Shown here one piece after another: positions 36,222 through 44,753 of a stretch of DNA of 64,000 nt. The translations under genes and the position numbers were made by a program. A model generated the notes under the pieces. It did not search any database and had not been told where the DNA came from. It saw nothing but the letters and a program-made list of their open reading frames with translations. Numbering within the stretch: the stretch's first letter is position 1; every line of letters starts with the position of its first letter. Source of the DNA: Xanthomonas hortorum (GTDB lineage Bacteria > Pseudomonadota > Gammaproteobacteria > Xanthomonadales > Xanthomonadaceae); contig NZ_CP101417.1 in the NCBI RefSeq assembly GCF_024339125.1, positions 3,049,001 through 3,113,000 on the forward strand. Direction: 5' to 3'.

Positions 36222-37822
36222 CGTGCCAGCGCCTGCAAGCTGCTCAGGTGATCGGCCTCGGCCATCGGTTTGTCCTGGCGCCAGCGCAAAATCCGCGGAA
36301 AACGCACCGCAATGCCGGACTTGTGCCGCGCGCTGCGATTGACCGCTTCGAATCCCAGCTCGAACACATGATGCGCGGTGACCGCGCGCACCGGGCCGAA
36401 GCGCTCGGTGGTATTGGCGCGGATCCAGCGATCCAGTTGCAGAATTTCCTTGTCGTCCAGACCGGAGTAGGCCTTGGCGATCGGCACCAGCTGGCCCTCG
36501 TGCCACAGCCCGAAGGTGTAGTCGGTGTACAGCGTGCTGCGCCGGCCATGACCGGCTTGCGCATACAGCAGCACCGCGTCGATGGTGAGCGGGTCGATCT
36601 TCCACTTCCACCAGTCGCCGCGTCGACGACCGGATTGATACACCGAATTGGCGCGCTTGAGCATCAGCCCTTCCACGCCGCGCTCGCGTGCATCCAGGCG
36701 CACTTGCGCGGCGGCCTGCCAATCGCTCACCTGCACCAATGGCGAGGCAACGATGCGTGGATCGGCGAGTGTGGCCAGCACGCCTTCCAGCAATGCGCGA
36801 CGCTCCCGCAATGGACGCTCGCGTAAATCCTCGCCGTCCAGCTCAAGCAAATCGTAGGCGACCACGCGCGCCGGCGCCGCCGCCAAGGTTTTGGGTCCGG
36901 GCTTGAGCCGCTGGATGCGCGTCTGCAAGGCGGTGAACGGCATCGGCAATGGCTGCTCCGCTTGCCAGGCCAACAGCTCGCCATCGATGACGGTGCCCTC
37001 TGGCAACTGCATCGCGGCCTGTTCGATTTCCGGAAAACGACCATCCAGACGTTCTTCGCCACGCGACCACAACGCCGCTTCGCCAGCGCGTCGAATCAGC
37101 TGCAGCCGAATGCCGTCCCACTTCCATTCCAGCAGCCAGGCATCGACCGCGCCCAGCGTGTCGACCTCGGCTTCCAGTGGCGAGGCGAGAAAGAAGGGGT
37201 AGGGCTGCTGCCGATCGCCGGGCAATTCTTCGGCGGTCAGCAGGTTGGCCAGATAGGTCGGATGCGGCCGCCAGCTGCCGAGCATGCGCTGCGCGATACG
37301 CGCGATCTCTATTCCGGACATCTCGGCCAAGGCCTGTTGCACCAGTCGCTGCGACACGCCGACGCGCAGCGCGCCGGTCAGCAGCTTGTTGAACACCAAA
37401 CGCTCGTCGAAGGCCAGGCTGCGCCACGCCTGCACGATGCAGGCCTTGCGTACATCGACGTCTTGATTGGCGATCGGCAGCAGCCGCTGTTCGATCCATT
37501 CTGCAAGCGGTAAATCCGCCGCTTCGGTGGCCGGATCATCCAACAGCAAGGCCAGCGTTTCAGCCAGATCGCCAACGTGGTCGTAGCTATCTGCAACCAA
37601 CCAATCGGCAATGCCGGCGGTTTCGGTGATCCATTCGCGCAACTCGCCGCTGCTGGCGATGCGCATGCGCGTGCTGGCCACCTTGCCGCCTGCCAGTAAA
37701 TACAGCGCCCAGGCCGCATCAAGCGGCGGCGCGCTGCCGAAATAACGCACCAATGCTGCACGCTTGTCGAGCGTGCCGGTGCTGCGATCCAGGGTGCGGT
37801 ACAACGCGGCAAATCGCTTCAC
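36218..37822 (-). CDS. ATP-dependent DNA ligase (bacterial LigB/C-like, repair-associated)
   Basis: A 534-residue DNA ligase. The adenylated Lys is in EWKWDGIRL (KxDG, about 234). Other nucleotidyltransferase motifs include VIDGELLAW and GVEGLMLKRANSVY. An N-terminal DNA-binding domain (1-200) and C-terminal OB domain flank the core. The family start (M)KRFAALYRTLD indicates GTG 37822; an earlier GTG at 37846 is in frame but unconserved. It lies downstream of the exonuclease with an unusual 226-bp gap and upstream of the helicase with a 4-bp overlap. Confidence 0.92.
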   Translation of the reverse strand: MKRFAALYRTLDRSTGTLDKRAALVRYFGSAPPLDAAWALYLLAGGKVASTRMRIASSGELREWITETAGIADWLVADSYDHVGDLAETLALLLDDPATEAADLPLAEWIEQRLLPIANQDVDVRKACIVQAWRSLAFDERLVFNKLLTGALRVGVSQRLVQQALAEMSGIEIARIAQRMLGSWRPHPTYLANLLTAEELPGDRQQPYPFFLASPLEAEVDTLGAVDAWLLEWKWDGIRLQLIRRAGEAALWSRGEERLDGRFPEIEQAAMQLPEGTVIDGELLAWQAEQPLPMPFTALQTRIQRLKPGPKTLAAAPARVVAYDLLELDGEDLRERPLRERRALLEGVLATLADPRIVASPLVQVSDWQAAAQVRLDARERGVEGLMLKRANSVYQSGRRRGDWWKWKIDPLTIDAVLLYAQAGHGRRSTLYTDYTFGLWHEGQLVPIAKAYSGLDDKEILQLDRWIRANTTERFGPVRAVTAHHVFELGFEAVNRSARHKSGIAVRFPRILRWRQDKPMAEADHLSSLQALAR

Positions 37823-38048
37823 GGCAGTGCCTGCGTCGTTGCGCACTTGCTTGCGGCGCGCAGTTTCATCGCGCGTTGCGTAAACGCACTCAAGCTGCGC
37901 GCGTGACGCTGCGGCTGCGGCGGTCCGACAATGGCCGCAGGCGCAGCGCGATGAATGCGAAACGCCAAGGCGTGCCGACGAAACGCAAGCGCGCCGCTCA
38001 GGAGAGTGCGGGGACGTGCGCGAACATAACGACGTGCGGGCAGCGGGT
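37823..38048. other. 226-bp gap inside the ligase-associated gene set
   Basis: This gap separates the exonuclease stop from the ligase start, while the other junctions of the set overlap. It is GC-rich, and I see no convincing small gene, terminator or promoter. The gap may hold an unrecognised promoter for ligase-helicase-pdeM. Confidence 0.5.
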
Positions 38049-39059
38049 TCATTCCTCGGCTCCGAAATCGGTGCGGAAGGCTTCGGCAGCGACGCCGCGT
38101 TCCAGCAGATGCTGGATCAAGGCGTCGGTGTTGCCGTGGGTGGCGATCACGCGGCGCGCGCCGGTCTCTTCGATGGTGCGCAACAGGTCCGGCCAATCGG
38201 CATGATCGGACACCACAAAGCCGCGGTCGTAATTGCGCCGACGGCGATTGCCGCGAATGCGCATCCAGCCCGATGCAAAGCCCTGTTGCGCATGCCGGAA
38301 GCGACGGATCCAGGCGCTGCCGGCCGCCGAGGGCGGCGCCAATACCAATTGCCCGGCATAGTCGGCGCCGCGCGCGTGTTCGCTGACCGGTTGGGTCTCC
38401 AGCATCGCGATGCCGGCTTGCCGATACACCTCCACGCCCACCGCGATCGCGCCATGCAGCAACGCCGGTTGCGTGTCCCAGGCACGCAGTTCCGCCAACA
38501 CCCGCTGCGCCTTGCCCAATGCGTAGCAATACAGAATGGCCGCTTCGCCGCGCTCGGCGCATTCGTGACGCCAGGCGACGATATCGGCTGCGACGTCTGA
38601 AGTATCCGGCCAGCGATACACCGGCAGCCCGAAGGTCGCTTCGGTGATGAAGGTGTCGCACGGCACCACTTCGAACGGCTTGCAGGTGGGGTCGTGCTGG
38701 CGTTTGTAGTCACCCGAGGCGACCCAGACCTCGCCATCGACTTCGATACGCACCTGCGCCGAGCCGAGCACGTGGCCGGCCGGATGCAGCGACACCTGCG
38801 CACGTCCCAGGCGAAACGCTTCACCATCGGCATGCGTGTGATAGACCTGCTCGCCAAGGCGCCACTGCAGGATCGGCAGGCTCTCGTGCGTGCAGTGGTA
38901 TTCGCCCATGCCACTGCGCGCGTGGTCGCCATGCCCGTGGGTGATCACCGCACGCGGCACCGGCCGCCAGGGATCGATATGGAAGTCGCCCTGCGGGCAA
39001 TACAGACCCTCGGGGCCAAGCACCACCAGATCGCCAGGTTTGTCGTTGCCGTTGCGCAT
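38049..39059 (-). CDS. Ligase-associated DNA exonuclease (metallo-beta-lactamase/beta-CASP type)
   Basis: A 336-residue SNM1/CPSF73-like nuclease. The metal motif HGHGDHA (HxHxDH) lies at about 44-50 (AVITHGHGDHARSG), followed by HPAGHVLGSAQV and SGDYKRQ, then IATHGNTDAL near the C-terminus. It is expected to trim DNA ends before ligation. I chose ATG 39059 (MRNGNDKPGDLVVLGPEGLYC); a longer frame to 39143 has no conserved extension. It is the first gene of the exonuclease-ligase-helicase-PdeM set. Confidence 0.9.
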   Translation of the reverse strand: MRNGNDKPGDLVVLGPEGLYCPQGDFHIDPWRPVPRAVITHGHGDHARSGMGEYHCTHESLPILQWRLGEQVYHTHADGEAFRLGRAQVSLHPAGHVLGSAQVRIEVDGEVWVASGDYKRQHDPTCKPFEVVPCDTFITEATFGLPVYRWPDTSDVAADIVAWRHECAERGEAAILYCYALGKAQRVLAELRAWDTQPALLHGAIAVGVEVYRQAGIAMLETQPVSEHARGADYAGQLVLAPPSAAGSAWIRRFRHAQQGFASGWMRIRGNRRRRNYDRGFVVSDHADWPDLLRTIEETGARRVIATHGNTDALIQHLLERGVAAEAFRTDFGAEE

Positions 39060-39412
39060 GCGGCAACTCTGGCCAAGCCGGTGTGCAGATCCTGAGAATG
39101 GGAATGGCATGCATCGGCGTAACGCTTTGACACGTGCTTGCACGGCGAGGTTCGGGTGGACGCGTGCGTGATTACGCGAAAGCGTCTAGCGCGACGCGGT
39201 CGAGCGTTTCGCGTGGCGAGACGTGCGGCTTCAACGTCGCTGGGACGCTAGGACGTTGCCTTTTGCTGCATCGAAAACACCACTGAGAGGTGACAAGCGA
39301 ACATCAAAGGCGAGGAGTGTCGGCTTTATCCGCGTTGATCCCGCTCCGATCCTGATCTCCCGCACGCCCGATCTCCTGCATGTCTTCCATCTGGCGCTTG
39401 CCGTCTTACACC
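39060..39412. other. Non-coding stretch between the exonuclease and zinc-ribbon genes
   Basis: No gene is supported here. It contains an inverted repeat CAACGTC-N13-GACGTTG (39232-39258). A short plus-strand frame (39223-39471) runs into the next gene's antisense and has no ribosome site. Confidence 0.5.
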
Positions 39413-39778
39413 CTAATGCCGCGTACGCCGGCCAGGTGAGCGCACCGCGGTCGCTTCCACAGCCAGCGTAAATCCACGCTCTTCGCCGCCCTGCATTGCG
39501 CCGACATCCACGACCTGGCGGCGAATCTCTTCGCCCTTGCCGTTACGCACCGACACCACCACGGTGTATTCCCATGGATCGCCATCGGCAGGATGGCGGA
39601 TGGTGCCTTCGACCTTGAGCGGCACGATCGGGGCGGGCTGCGCATGTTGCACAGCTGCCGAGTCGAAGCGCAGGTGGTGCTTGCACGCAGGGCAGACGCT
39701 GGCGCTTTCCAGAATCGTCGCCTTGCAATGCGGGCAGCTGCGCGTGGCACCGGGCGTGCCCGGGCGGGGTCCACTCAT
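39413..39778 (-). CDS. Zinc-ribbon protein of unknown function, coupled to bactofilin
   Basis: A 121-residue protein I do not recognise beyond its N-terminal zinc ribbon (CPHCKATILESASVCPACK, two CxxC knuckles, about residues 15-33). The rest (about 50-112) looks like a compact beta-domain (EGTIRHPADGDPWEYTVVVSV), possibly FxLYD-like. The start ATG overlaps the bactofilin stop by 4 bp, so the two are made together and may cooperate in an envelope or cytoskeletal role (inference). Confidence 0.8.
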   Translation of the reverse strand: MSGPRPGTPGATRSCPHCKATILESASVCPACKHHLRFDSAAVQHAQPAPIVPLKVEGTIRHPADGDPWEYTVVVSVRNGKGEEIRRQVVDVGAMQGGEERGFTLAVEATAVRSPGRRTRH

Positions 39779-40350
39779 GTGGCGTCGCTGTCTCCGCTCA
39801 CGATTGCCTTGCTCGTGCCAACCGGCTTGCCGGTGTCTTCGCCCCAGCCGAAATCGGCCTGGCCGCGCATGCGGGCGCCCGACGCCACGGTGAGGCTACC
39901 GGCCTTGACGTCGCCGACCAGCACGCCGGAAGTCTGCAATTCCACTTGCGCAGCGGATTCGATATTGCCCTCCAGTTCGCCGGCGATGATCACCTTGTTG
40001 GCGCGCACGCCGCCGTTGAGCTTGGCACCGCGTTCGATGGTGAGATCGCCCTTGACGTTGACGTCGCCCTTGAAGCGGCCGGCCAGACGCACGTGCCCGG
40101 CGCCTTCGATCTTGCCTTCGATGCTGATGTCGGCGGCGATCAACGACTCTTTCGCTTCACTCTGGCGCTGCGGGGCCGCAGTACTGGCTGCCGGCGTCAC
40201 CGGTGCAACATTGGGCGGGGCGGTGGCGGGCACCGGCGGAGCGGGGCTGGCCTCGGCGGTGAACAACCGCCCATCGGCGGCGGGGGGAACTTCGGGTGCG
40301 GCCGGAACGCCGTCTTTCTTGTTGGGACCTTGATCGCGCCACATCGACAT
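39775..40350 (-). CDS. Bactofilin (polymer-forming cytoskeletal protein)
   Basis: A 191-residue protein with a Pro/Ala-rich disordered N-terminus (1-75) and a bactofilin beta-helix (about 78-175; repeating SIEGKIEGAGHVRLAG, GDVNVKGDLTIERGAKLNG, GDVKAGSLTVASGARM). Bactofilins polymerise without nucleotide and organise cell shape, stalks or wall enzymes. I chose ATG 40350 (MSMWRDQGPNKK), with GCGAGG 8 bp upstream; a TTG at 40374 is less likely. It is followed in operon by the zinc-ribbon gene and preceded by a diguanylate cyclase on the same strand (96 bp). Confidence 0.9.
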   Translation of the reverse strand: MSMWRDQGPNKKDGVPAAPEVPPAADGRLFTAEASPAPPVPATAPPNVAPVTPAASTAAPQRQSEAKESLIAADISIEGKIEGAGHVRLAGRFKGDVNVKGDLTIERGAKLNGGVRANKVIIAGELEGNIESAAQVELQTSGVLVGDVKAGSLTVASGARMRGQADFGWGEDTGKPVGTSKAIVSGDSDAT

Positions 40351-40446
40351 CGGATTGCCTCGCTTGGGGGTCAAGGCCGACTATCGCCGCGTCGTTGGAT
40401 CTTTTGTGTGACGAATTGCGCAATCCAACATCGACGGCGTGCGTGC

Positions 40447-42156
40447 TCAATCCAGTGGGGGCGTGGCGGCGCCGTGCTGCTCGACCCGGTTACGTCCGCG
40501 GTGTTTGGCGATATACAGCGCCGCATCGGCTTTCTGGATCAGGCTCGATCCCAATTCGCCGTCGACCGGGAAGCTGGCCACGCCGATCGACGCGGTCACG
40601 CGCGGCAACGCGCGCTGGCCATCGCTGACCGCCAATGCGGCGATAAAGCCACGGATCTGCTCGGCCACGCGCATGGCTTCGGCGCCATCGGTCTCGGGCA
40701 GGATCACAGTGAATTCTTCGCCGCCGTAGCGGCAGGCCACATCTTCGGCGCGCAGGCGGGTCAGCAGCAGCTCGCCCACCGCTGCCAGCAGCAGATCGCC
40801 GCCGGCATGGCCCTGGCTGTCGTTGAACTGTTTGAAGTGGTCCACATCCAGCATCAGCACCGACAACGGCAGGTCGCGGCGTGCGCAGCGCGCCAGTTCG
40901 TGGCTGAGCGATTCTTCCAGATAGCGGCGGTTGTACAGCCCGGTCAGCGCATCGCGAATGGATTGCCGCCGCAGCGATTCGCGCAGACGCAGATTGCTCA
41001 GTGCCAACGACAACTGCTCGGCGGCAGCCTCGGCAATTTCCAGGCGCGGCATCGGGCCAGGGCCGGGCGAGGACAGAAACAGAAAGCCGAGCTGGGTGCC
41101 TTGCGCCGACATCGGCAGGCAGGCGGTAGTGATTGGCGCGGTGGTGTCGGGCACGGCGATATGCGCACACAGCGCATCCCGGTGCAGGTCTTCGATGATG
41201 TGCGGCTGGCCCCGGCGCAGCGCCCAGCACTCTTCCGGCAGCAGATGCGGCGCGCTTTGCAGCAGCGGCTCGCCCCAATGGCTGATCGCTTCGGCGCGAT
41301 CCTGCGACGCGCGCAGCAGATACACGCTTCCGGCCACGCCGGGCAGCAGGCCGGCCAGGGTGCGGCTGGTCACCACCAACGCCTCTTCGGCGCTGATGCA
41401 ACTCTGCAGCAGGCCGGTGTAACGGCTGAGCAGATTGAGATCGGCGGTACTGCGTTGCAACGCGTCGACACTGTCGCCCAGCTCGCGATTGGCCTGCGCT
41501 GCCAGCCGCTCGGCCTGCGCGCGATTGCTCAGTTCGCGCATCAACAACCCGTAGACGGTGCCGACGACGACCAGCCCGAATGGAATGCCGGCCAGCGCCA
41601 GCACCAGCAGCAAGGTCGCACTTTGCCGGCTGCTGTCGGCGCGCTCCACCAACAGTTCCTGTTCGCGCTGCACCATGCTCAGCGACTGCTCGCGGATCGC
41701 GCTGGTGGTGCGGAAAGCGTTCTGTCGAATGCTTGCGCGCGCCGGTTCCAGACCGCTTTGCGTATAGAGGTCGAGCGTATGCTGGATCTGTTGCAGGCGC
41801 GTCTCCACCAACTGCTGCAAGCGGTCCAGATGCTGTTCCTGGGTGGTGTTGTCGGTAATCAGCCTTCGCAGGTTGCCGAGCAGAATCGGCAGGCGTTCGA
41901 CGCTGGTCTGATAGTCGAGCAAATATCCATCGTTGCCGGTGAGCAAAAAGCCGCGCTGCGCCGATTCGGCATCCAGCATGCGCGCCTGGATCTCGTCGAT
42001 CCGGCCGATCACTTCATGCGTGTGTGCCACCCACGCGGCATCGGCCAGCGAGCGGCGTGCACCGACGAAGATGCCGATGCCGATGGCGATAAAAATCAGC
42101 GCAGAAAAAGCTAGTGCAAGCTGATTGCTGCGGCGCGAGGTAAAAGAGGAGGGCAT
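40447..42156 (-). CDS. Membrane diguanylate cyclase: CHASE3-like, GAF, GGDEF
   Basis: A 569-residue inner-membrane c-di-GMP synthase. TM1 is at about 13-32, a CHASE3-like periplasmic region (RMLDAESAQRGFLLTGNDGYL) spans about 35-180, and TM2 is at about 183-207. A GAF-like domain lies at about 245-385 and the GGDEF domain at about 400-560. The active site is GGEEF, and an RxxD inhibitory site (RAED) lies five residues before it, so feedback inhibition is expected. No EAL domain is present. It may affect motility, biofilm or virulence; that is inference from the family. Confidence 0.92.
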   Translation of the reverse strand: MPSSFTSRRSNQLALAFSALIFIAIGIGIFVGARRSLADAAWVAHTHEVIGRIDEIQARMLDAESAQRGFLLTGNDGYLLDYQTSVERLPILLGNLRRLITDNTTQEQHLDRLQQLVETRLQQIQHTLDLYTQSGLEPARASIRQNAFRTTSAIREQSLSMVQREQELLVERADSSRQSATLLLVLALAGIPFGLVVVGTVYGLLMRELSNRAQAERLAAQANRELGDSVDALQRSTADLNLLSRYTGLLQSCISAEEALVVTSRTLAGLLPGVAGSVYLLRASQDRAEAISHWGEPLLQSAPHLLPEECWALRRGQPHIIEDLHRDALCAHIAVPDTTAPITTACLPMSAQGTQLGFLFLSSPGPGPMPRLEIAEAAAEQLSLALSNLRLRESLRRQSIRDALTGLYNRRYLEESLSHELARCARRDLPLSVLMLDVDHFKQFNDSQGHAGGDLLLAAVGELLLTRLRAEDVACRYGGEEFTVILPETDGAEAMRVAEQIRGFIAALAVSDGQRALPRVTASIGVASFPVDGELGSSLIQKADAALYIAKHRGRNRVEQHGAATPPLD

Positions 42157-42413
42157 GCGCCGATGCTAGCCTGCCGTGCTCGACAACATGCGCTTTCTGC
42201 CGCCGACAAACGCACGCGCCGGCTCGATAAAGCCGGCGCGTGCGCAAAGTGCCAACGGGGTCACGCGGTGTTTCGGAGTGGCTGACAAGCGCGGCCGGCG
42301 GTCCTTGGTGGCACGAACGGCGCAGAAGAGCCGGCGTGTGCGTGATACATGGCGCTTTCCGAGCACCGACCGTGCCCGCCTAGCGGTGAGCGCAGTCGTT
42401 GTGACAGTCGCTC

Positions 42414-42740
42414 TTAGTGTTCCGGATGCTCTGCGTCGTGCTTGTCGGCGTTCTGCTCGGCCTTGTTGGCCATTTCGCGGGTCTTGTCGGCGGTGGCGTC
42501 GGCGGCATTGGCGGTTGCGCGGCTGGCATCGGCCGCCAGTTCGCGAGCGGCCACGCGTGCGTCGGCAGTGGCAGCCTTGGCCTGCACGGCAGCGCGATCG
42601 GCGGCCTGCTCGGTGGCGGCAGCGGCGTGCTTGGCGGCGGATGCGGCATCGCGTTGCGCCTGCTCTGCATCAGGGCCTTGGCAGGCGGCGAGCGTAAGGG
42701 CGGCAATGGCGCTCAACGACAGCATGCGGATCGTCTTCAT
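42414..42740 (-). CDS. Small Ala-rich lipoprotein
   Basis: A 108-residue predicted lipoprotein. The signal peptide ends in LTLAACQ (lipobox LAAC, Cys about 20), with Gln at +2 suggesting outer-membrane sorting. The mature chain is almost entirely Ala, Asp, Lys, Arg and Thr with a helical, coiled-coil-like pattern (ADRAAVQAKAATADARVAAREL) and a His-rich end (DKHDAEHPEH). I do not recognise a named family. The lipoprotein at 42941-43282 has the same architecture. Confidence 0.75.
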   Translation of the reverse strand: MKTIRMLSLSAIAALTLAACQGPDAEQAQRDAASAAKHAAAATEQAADRAAVQAKAATADARVAARELAADASRATANAADATADKTREMANKAEQNADKHDAEHPEH

Positions 42741-42884
42741 GGGTGGGTCCTGTTCCTGTTCCGGTGTTGGAACGCGGAGCTTATGCAGGAGCCAATGCAG
42801 TGCGCGTCAATGCCGTACTGTCCATTCAGCCGCCGGGCGGGCATACGGCCGCTGTGCCATCCGCCGGACAAATCGCAGGCAAAG

Positions 42885-42913
42885 AAAAAGCCGCTGGAAA
42901 CCAGCGGCTTTCT
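42885..42913 (-). terminator. Intrinsic terminator after the second Ala-rich lipoprotein
   Basis: On the minus strand, AAGCCGCTGG-TTT-CCAGCGGCTT is a perfect stem followed by a T-rich run (TTTCTTT), 28 bp after the lipoprotein stop at 42941. Confidence 0.9.
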
Positions 42914-42940
42914 CCGAACTCGCTTGGAGCTAAGAAGTGA

Positions 42941-43282
42941 TTACTTCTTGGCTTCTTCGGCGGTGTCCTTAGCAGCTTCGGCGGTGTTTTCAGCCGTCTT
43001 GGCAGCGTCGGCAGCCTGATCAGCAGCAGCGTCGGTCGCGGCGCCGGAAGCAGCCTGGGCAGCGTCAGCAGCGGTGTCAGCCGAAGCAGCAGCGGTGTTG
43101 GCAGCAGCCTGAGCGGCGTCAGCCGACTGCGAGCCCGAGGCAGCAGCCTGGTCAGCAGCGGTCTGAGCGTCGGCAGCAGCTTCGTTAGCCGAAGCAGCAG
43201 CGTCCTGAGCCTGTTCCGGCTTCGAGCAAGCGGTCAGGGCCAGGCCCAGAGCCATTGCGATCAGCAGCTTGTTAATGGTCAT
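42941..43282 (-). CDS. Small Ala-rich lipoprotein
   Basis: A 113-residue predicted lipoprotein. The signal peptide ends LALTACS (Cys about 19, Ser at +2, outer-membrane sorting likely). The mature part is about half Ala with Asp, Thr, Gln and Glu, in near-repeats such as ADAAQAA and AADTAADAA, and ends EAAKDTAEEAKK. It should be an extended helix, perhaps a periplasmic tether or spacer. It shares layout with the lipoprotein at 42414-42740. It lies 122 bp after the thiolase stop and has its own terminator. ATG 43282 (MTINKLLIAM) begins the signal peptide. Confidence 0.8.
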   Translation of the reverse strand: MTINKLLIAMALGLALTACSKPEQAQDAAASANEAAADAQTAADQAAASGSQSADAAQAAANTAAASADTAADAAQAASGAATDAAADQAADAAKTAENTAEAAKDTAEEAKK

Positions 43283-43404
43283 TGTTTCAATCCTCGTCGT
43301 TAGATTAGGCAACGCGCTATTGCGCGCCCCCGACATGATGACGGCCACAAGACTAGTGTCAAGCGTGCGCGCATTCAGTTTTGCAAAATCGCCGTTAAAA
43401 ACAA

Positions 43405-44580
43405 TCAAATCAATTCGATAGCGATGGCAGTCGCTTCGCCGCCGCCGATGCACAGCGTCGCGATTCCGCGCTTGCCGCCGCGCGTGCGCAACGCGTTCAC
43501 CAATGTCACCACCAAGCGCGCACCGGATGCGCCGATCGGATGACCGAGTGCGCAGGCACCGCCATGCACGTTGACCTTGTCGTGCGCGATGCCCAGTTCC
43601 TTGATCGGCACCATCGGTACCACCGCGAACGCTTCGTTGATTTCGAACAGATCCACCTGGTCCAGGTGCCAGCCGATCTTGCCGACCAGGGTCTGGATCG
43701 CGGCCACCGGCGCGGTAGTGAACCACTCAGGTTCCTGCGAGTGGGTGACATGCCCGACGATGCGCGCCAACGGCGTGATGCCACGACGTTGCGCATCGTC
43801 TGCGTGCATCAGGATGGTGATTGCCGCGCCGTCGGAAATACTCGACGAACTGGCGGCGGTGACGGTGCCGTCCTTCTTGAAGGCCGGCTTCAGGGTCGGA
43901 ATCTTGGCCACATCGGATTTGCCGGGCTGCTCGTCGCTGTCCACGACGACCTCGCCCTTGCGTGTTGCCACGGTGACCGGAACGATTTCATCGACGAACG
44001 CGCCGCTGCGCTGCGCTGCCTGCGCACGCTCGACCGAGGCGATCGCGAAGGCATCCTGATCGGCGCGGCTGAATTCGAACTTCTCCGCAGTGGCTTCGCC
44101 GAACACGCCCATCGCCTGGCCGTCGTACGGATTGGTCAGACCATCCCAGGCCATGTGATCGACTGCCTGGAAGTTGCCGTAACGGTTGCCGGTGCGCGAG
44201 TTGGGCAGCAGATGCGGCGCGTTGCTCATCGACTCCATGCCGCCGGCGACCACGATGCTGGCCGAGCCGGCCTTGATCAGATCGTGTCCGAACATGATTG
44301 CCTTCATGCCCGAGCCGCAGACCTTGTTGATGGTGGTGGCACCGGTGGAGGTGGGAATGCCTGCGGCAATCGCGGCCTGACGTGCAGGCGCCTGGCCGAG
44401 GTTGGCCGGCAGCACGCAGCCGACGATGACTTCTGAAATGTCGGCTGGTGCGATCCCTGATTGCGCCAGCGCACCCTCGATCGCGGCGGCGGCGAGCTTG
44501 GGCGCCGGCACGCCATTGAATTGGCCAAGGAACGAGCCGATGGCAGTGCGTTTGGCTGCAACGATGACGATGTCGGACAT
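43405..44580 (-). CDS. Acetyl-CoA C-acyltransferase (thiolase, AtoB/PhaA-like)
   Basis: A 391-residue thiolase. The acyl-Cys is in NKVCGSGMKAI (about 90), the His is in GGACALGHPIGASGAR, and the base Cys is in LCIGGGEATAIAIE. It interconverts two acetyl-CoA and acetoacetyl-CoA, or acts in beta-oxidation; the biosynthetic type is suggested by length and motif. I chose ATG 44580 (MSDIVIVAAKRTA). The autotransporter gene is divergent, 173 bp away. Confidence 0.93.
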   Translation of the reverse strand: MSDIVIVAAKRTAIGSFLGQFNGVPAPKLAAAAIEGALAQSGIAPADISEVIVGCVLPANLGQAPARQAAIAAGIPTSTGATTINKVCGSGMKAIMFGHDLIKAGSASIVVAGGMESMSNAPHLLPNSRTGNRYGNFQAVDHMAWDGLTNPYDGQAMGVFGEATAEKFEFSRADQDAFAIASVERAQAAQRSGAFVDEIVPVTVATRKGEVVVDSDEQPGKSDVAKIPTLKPAFKKDGTVTAASSSSISDGAAITILMHADDAQRRGITPLARIVGHVTHSQEPEWFTTAPVAAIQTLVGKIGWHLDQVDLFEINEAFAVVPMVPIKELGIAHDKVNVHGGACALGHPIGASGARLVVTLVNALRTRGGKRGIATLCIGGGEATAIAIELI

Positions 44581-44753
44581 AGAAGAGATACCGTTTAAAG
44601 TGAAACGATTATCTGCCTCATGCTCCGTTCGCGCCAGCCGCGACATGCGCTACGCAGTTAGCTGCGACAGTGGCGTGACGATGCGTTATAAAGACGTCGT
44701 TCGGGTCCGGATTGGGCCCTATCCATGGAATGGGTTCGGGGAGAACAACGCAG

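Noticed and set aside
36222..36722. Longer N-terminus for the helicase
   Set aside because: The extra upstream frame is antisense-free but lies entirely within the ligase coding region in another frame; the GTG at 36221 overlapping the ligase stop fits operon organisation.
39223..39471. Plus-strand 82-residue frame in the exonuclease/zinc-ribbon gap
   Set aside because: It runs antisense into the zinc-ribbon gene and lacks a ribosome site. It includes a CAACGTC inverted repeat, so the conserved look may be repeat sequence.
39946..42114. Long plus-strand frame opposite bactofilin and the diguanylate cyclase
   Set aside because: The opposite strand encodes two clear proteins with full motifs; this frame has Gln/Arg-rich shadow composition.
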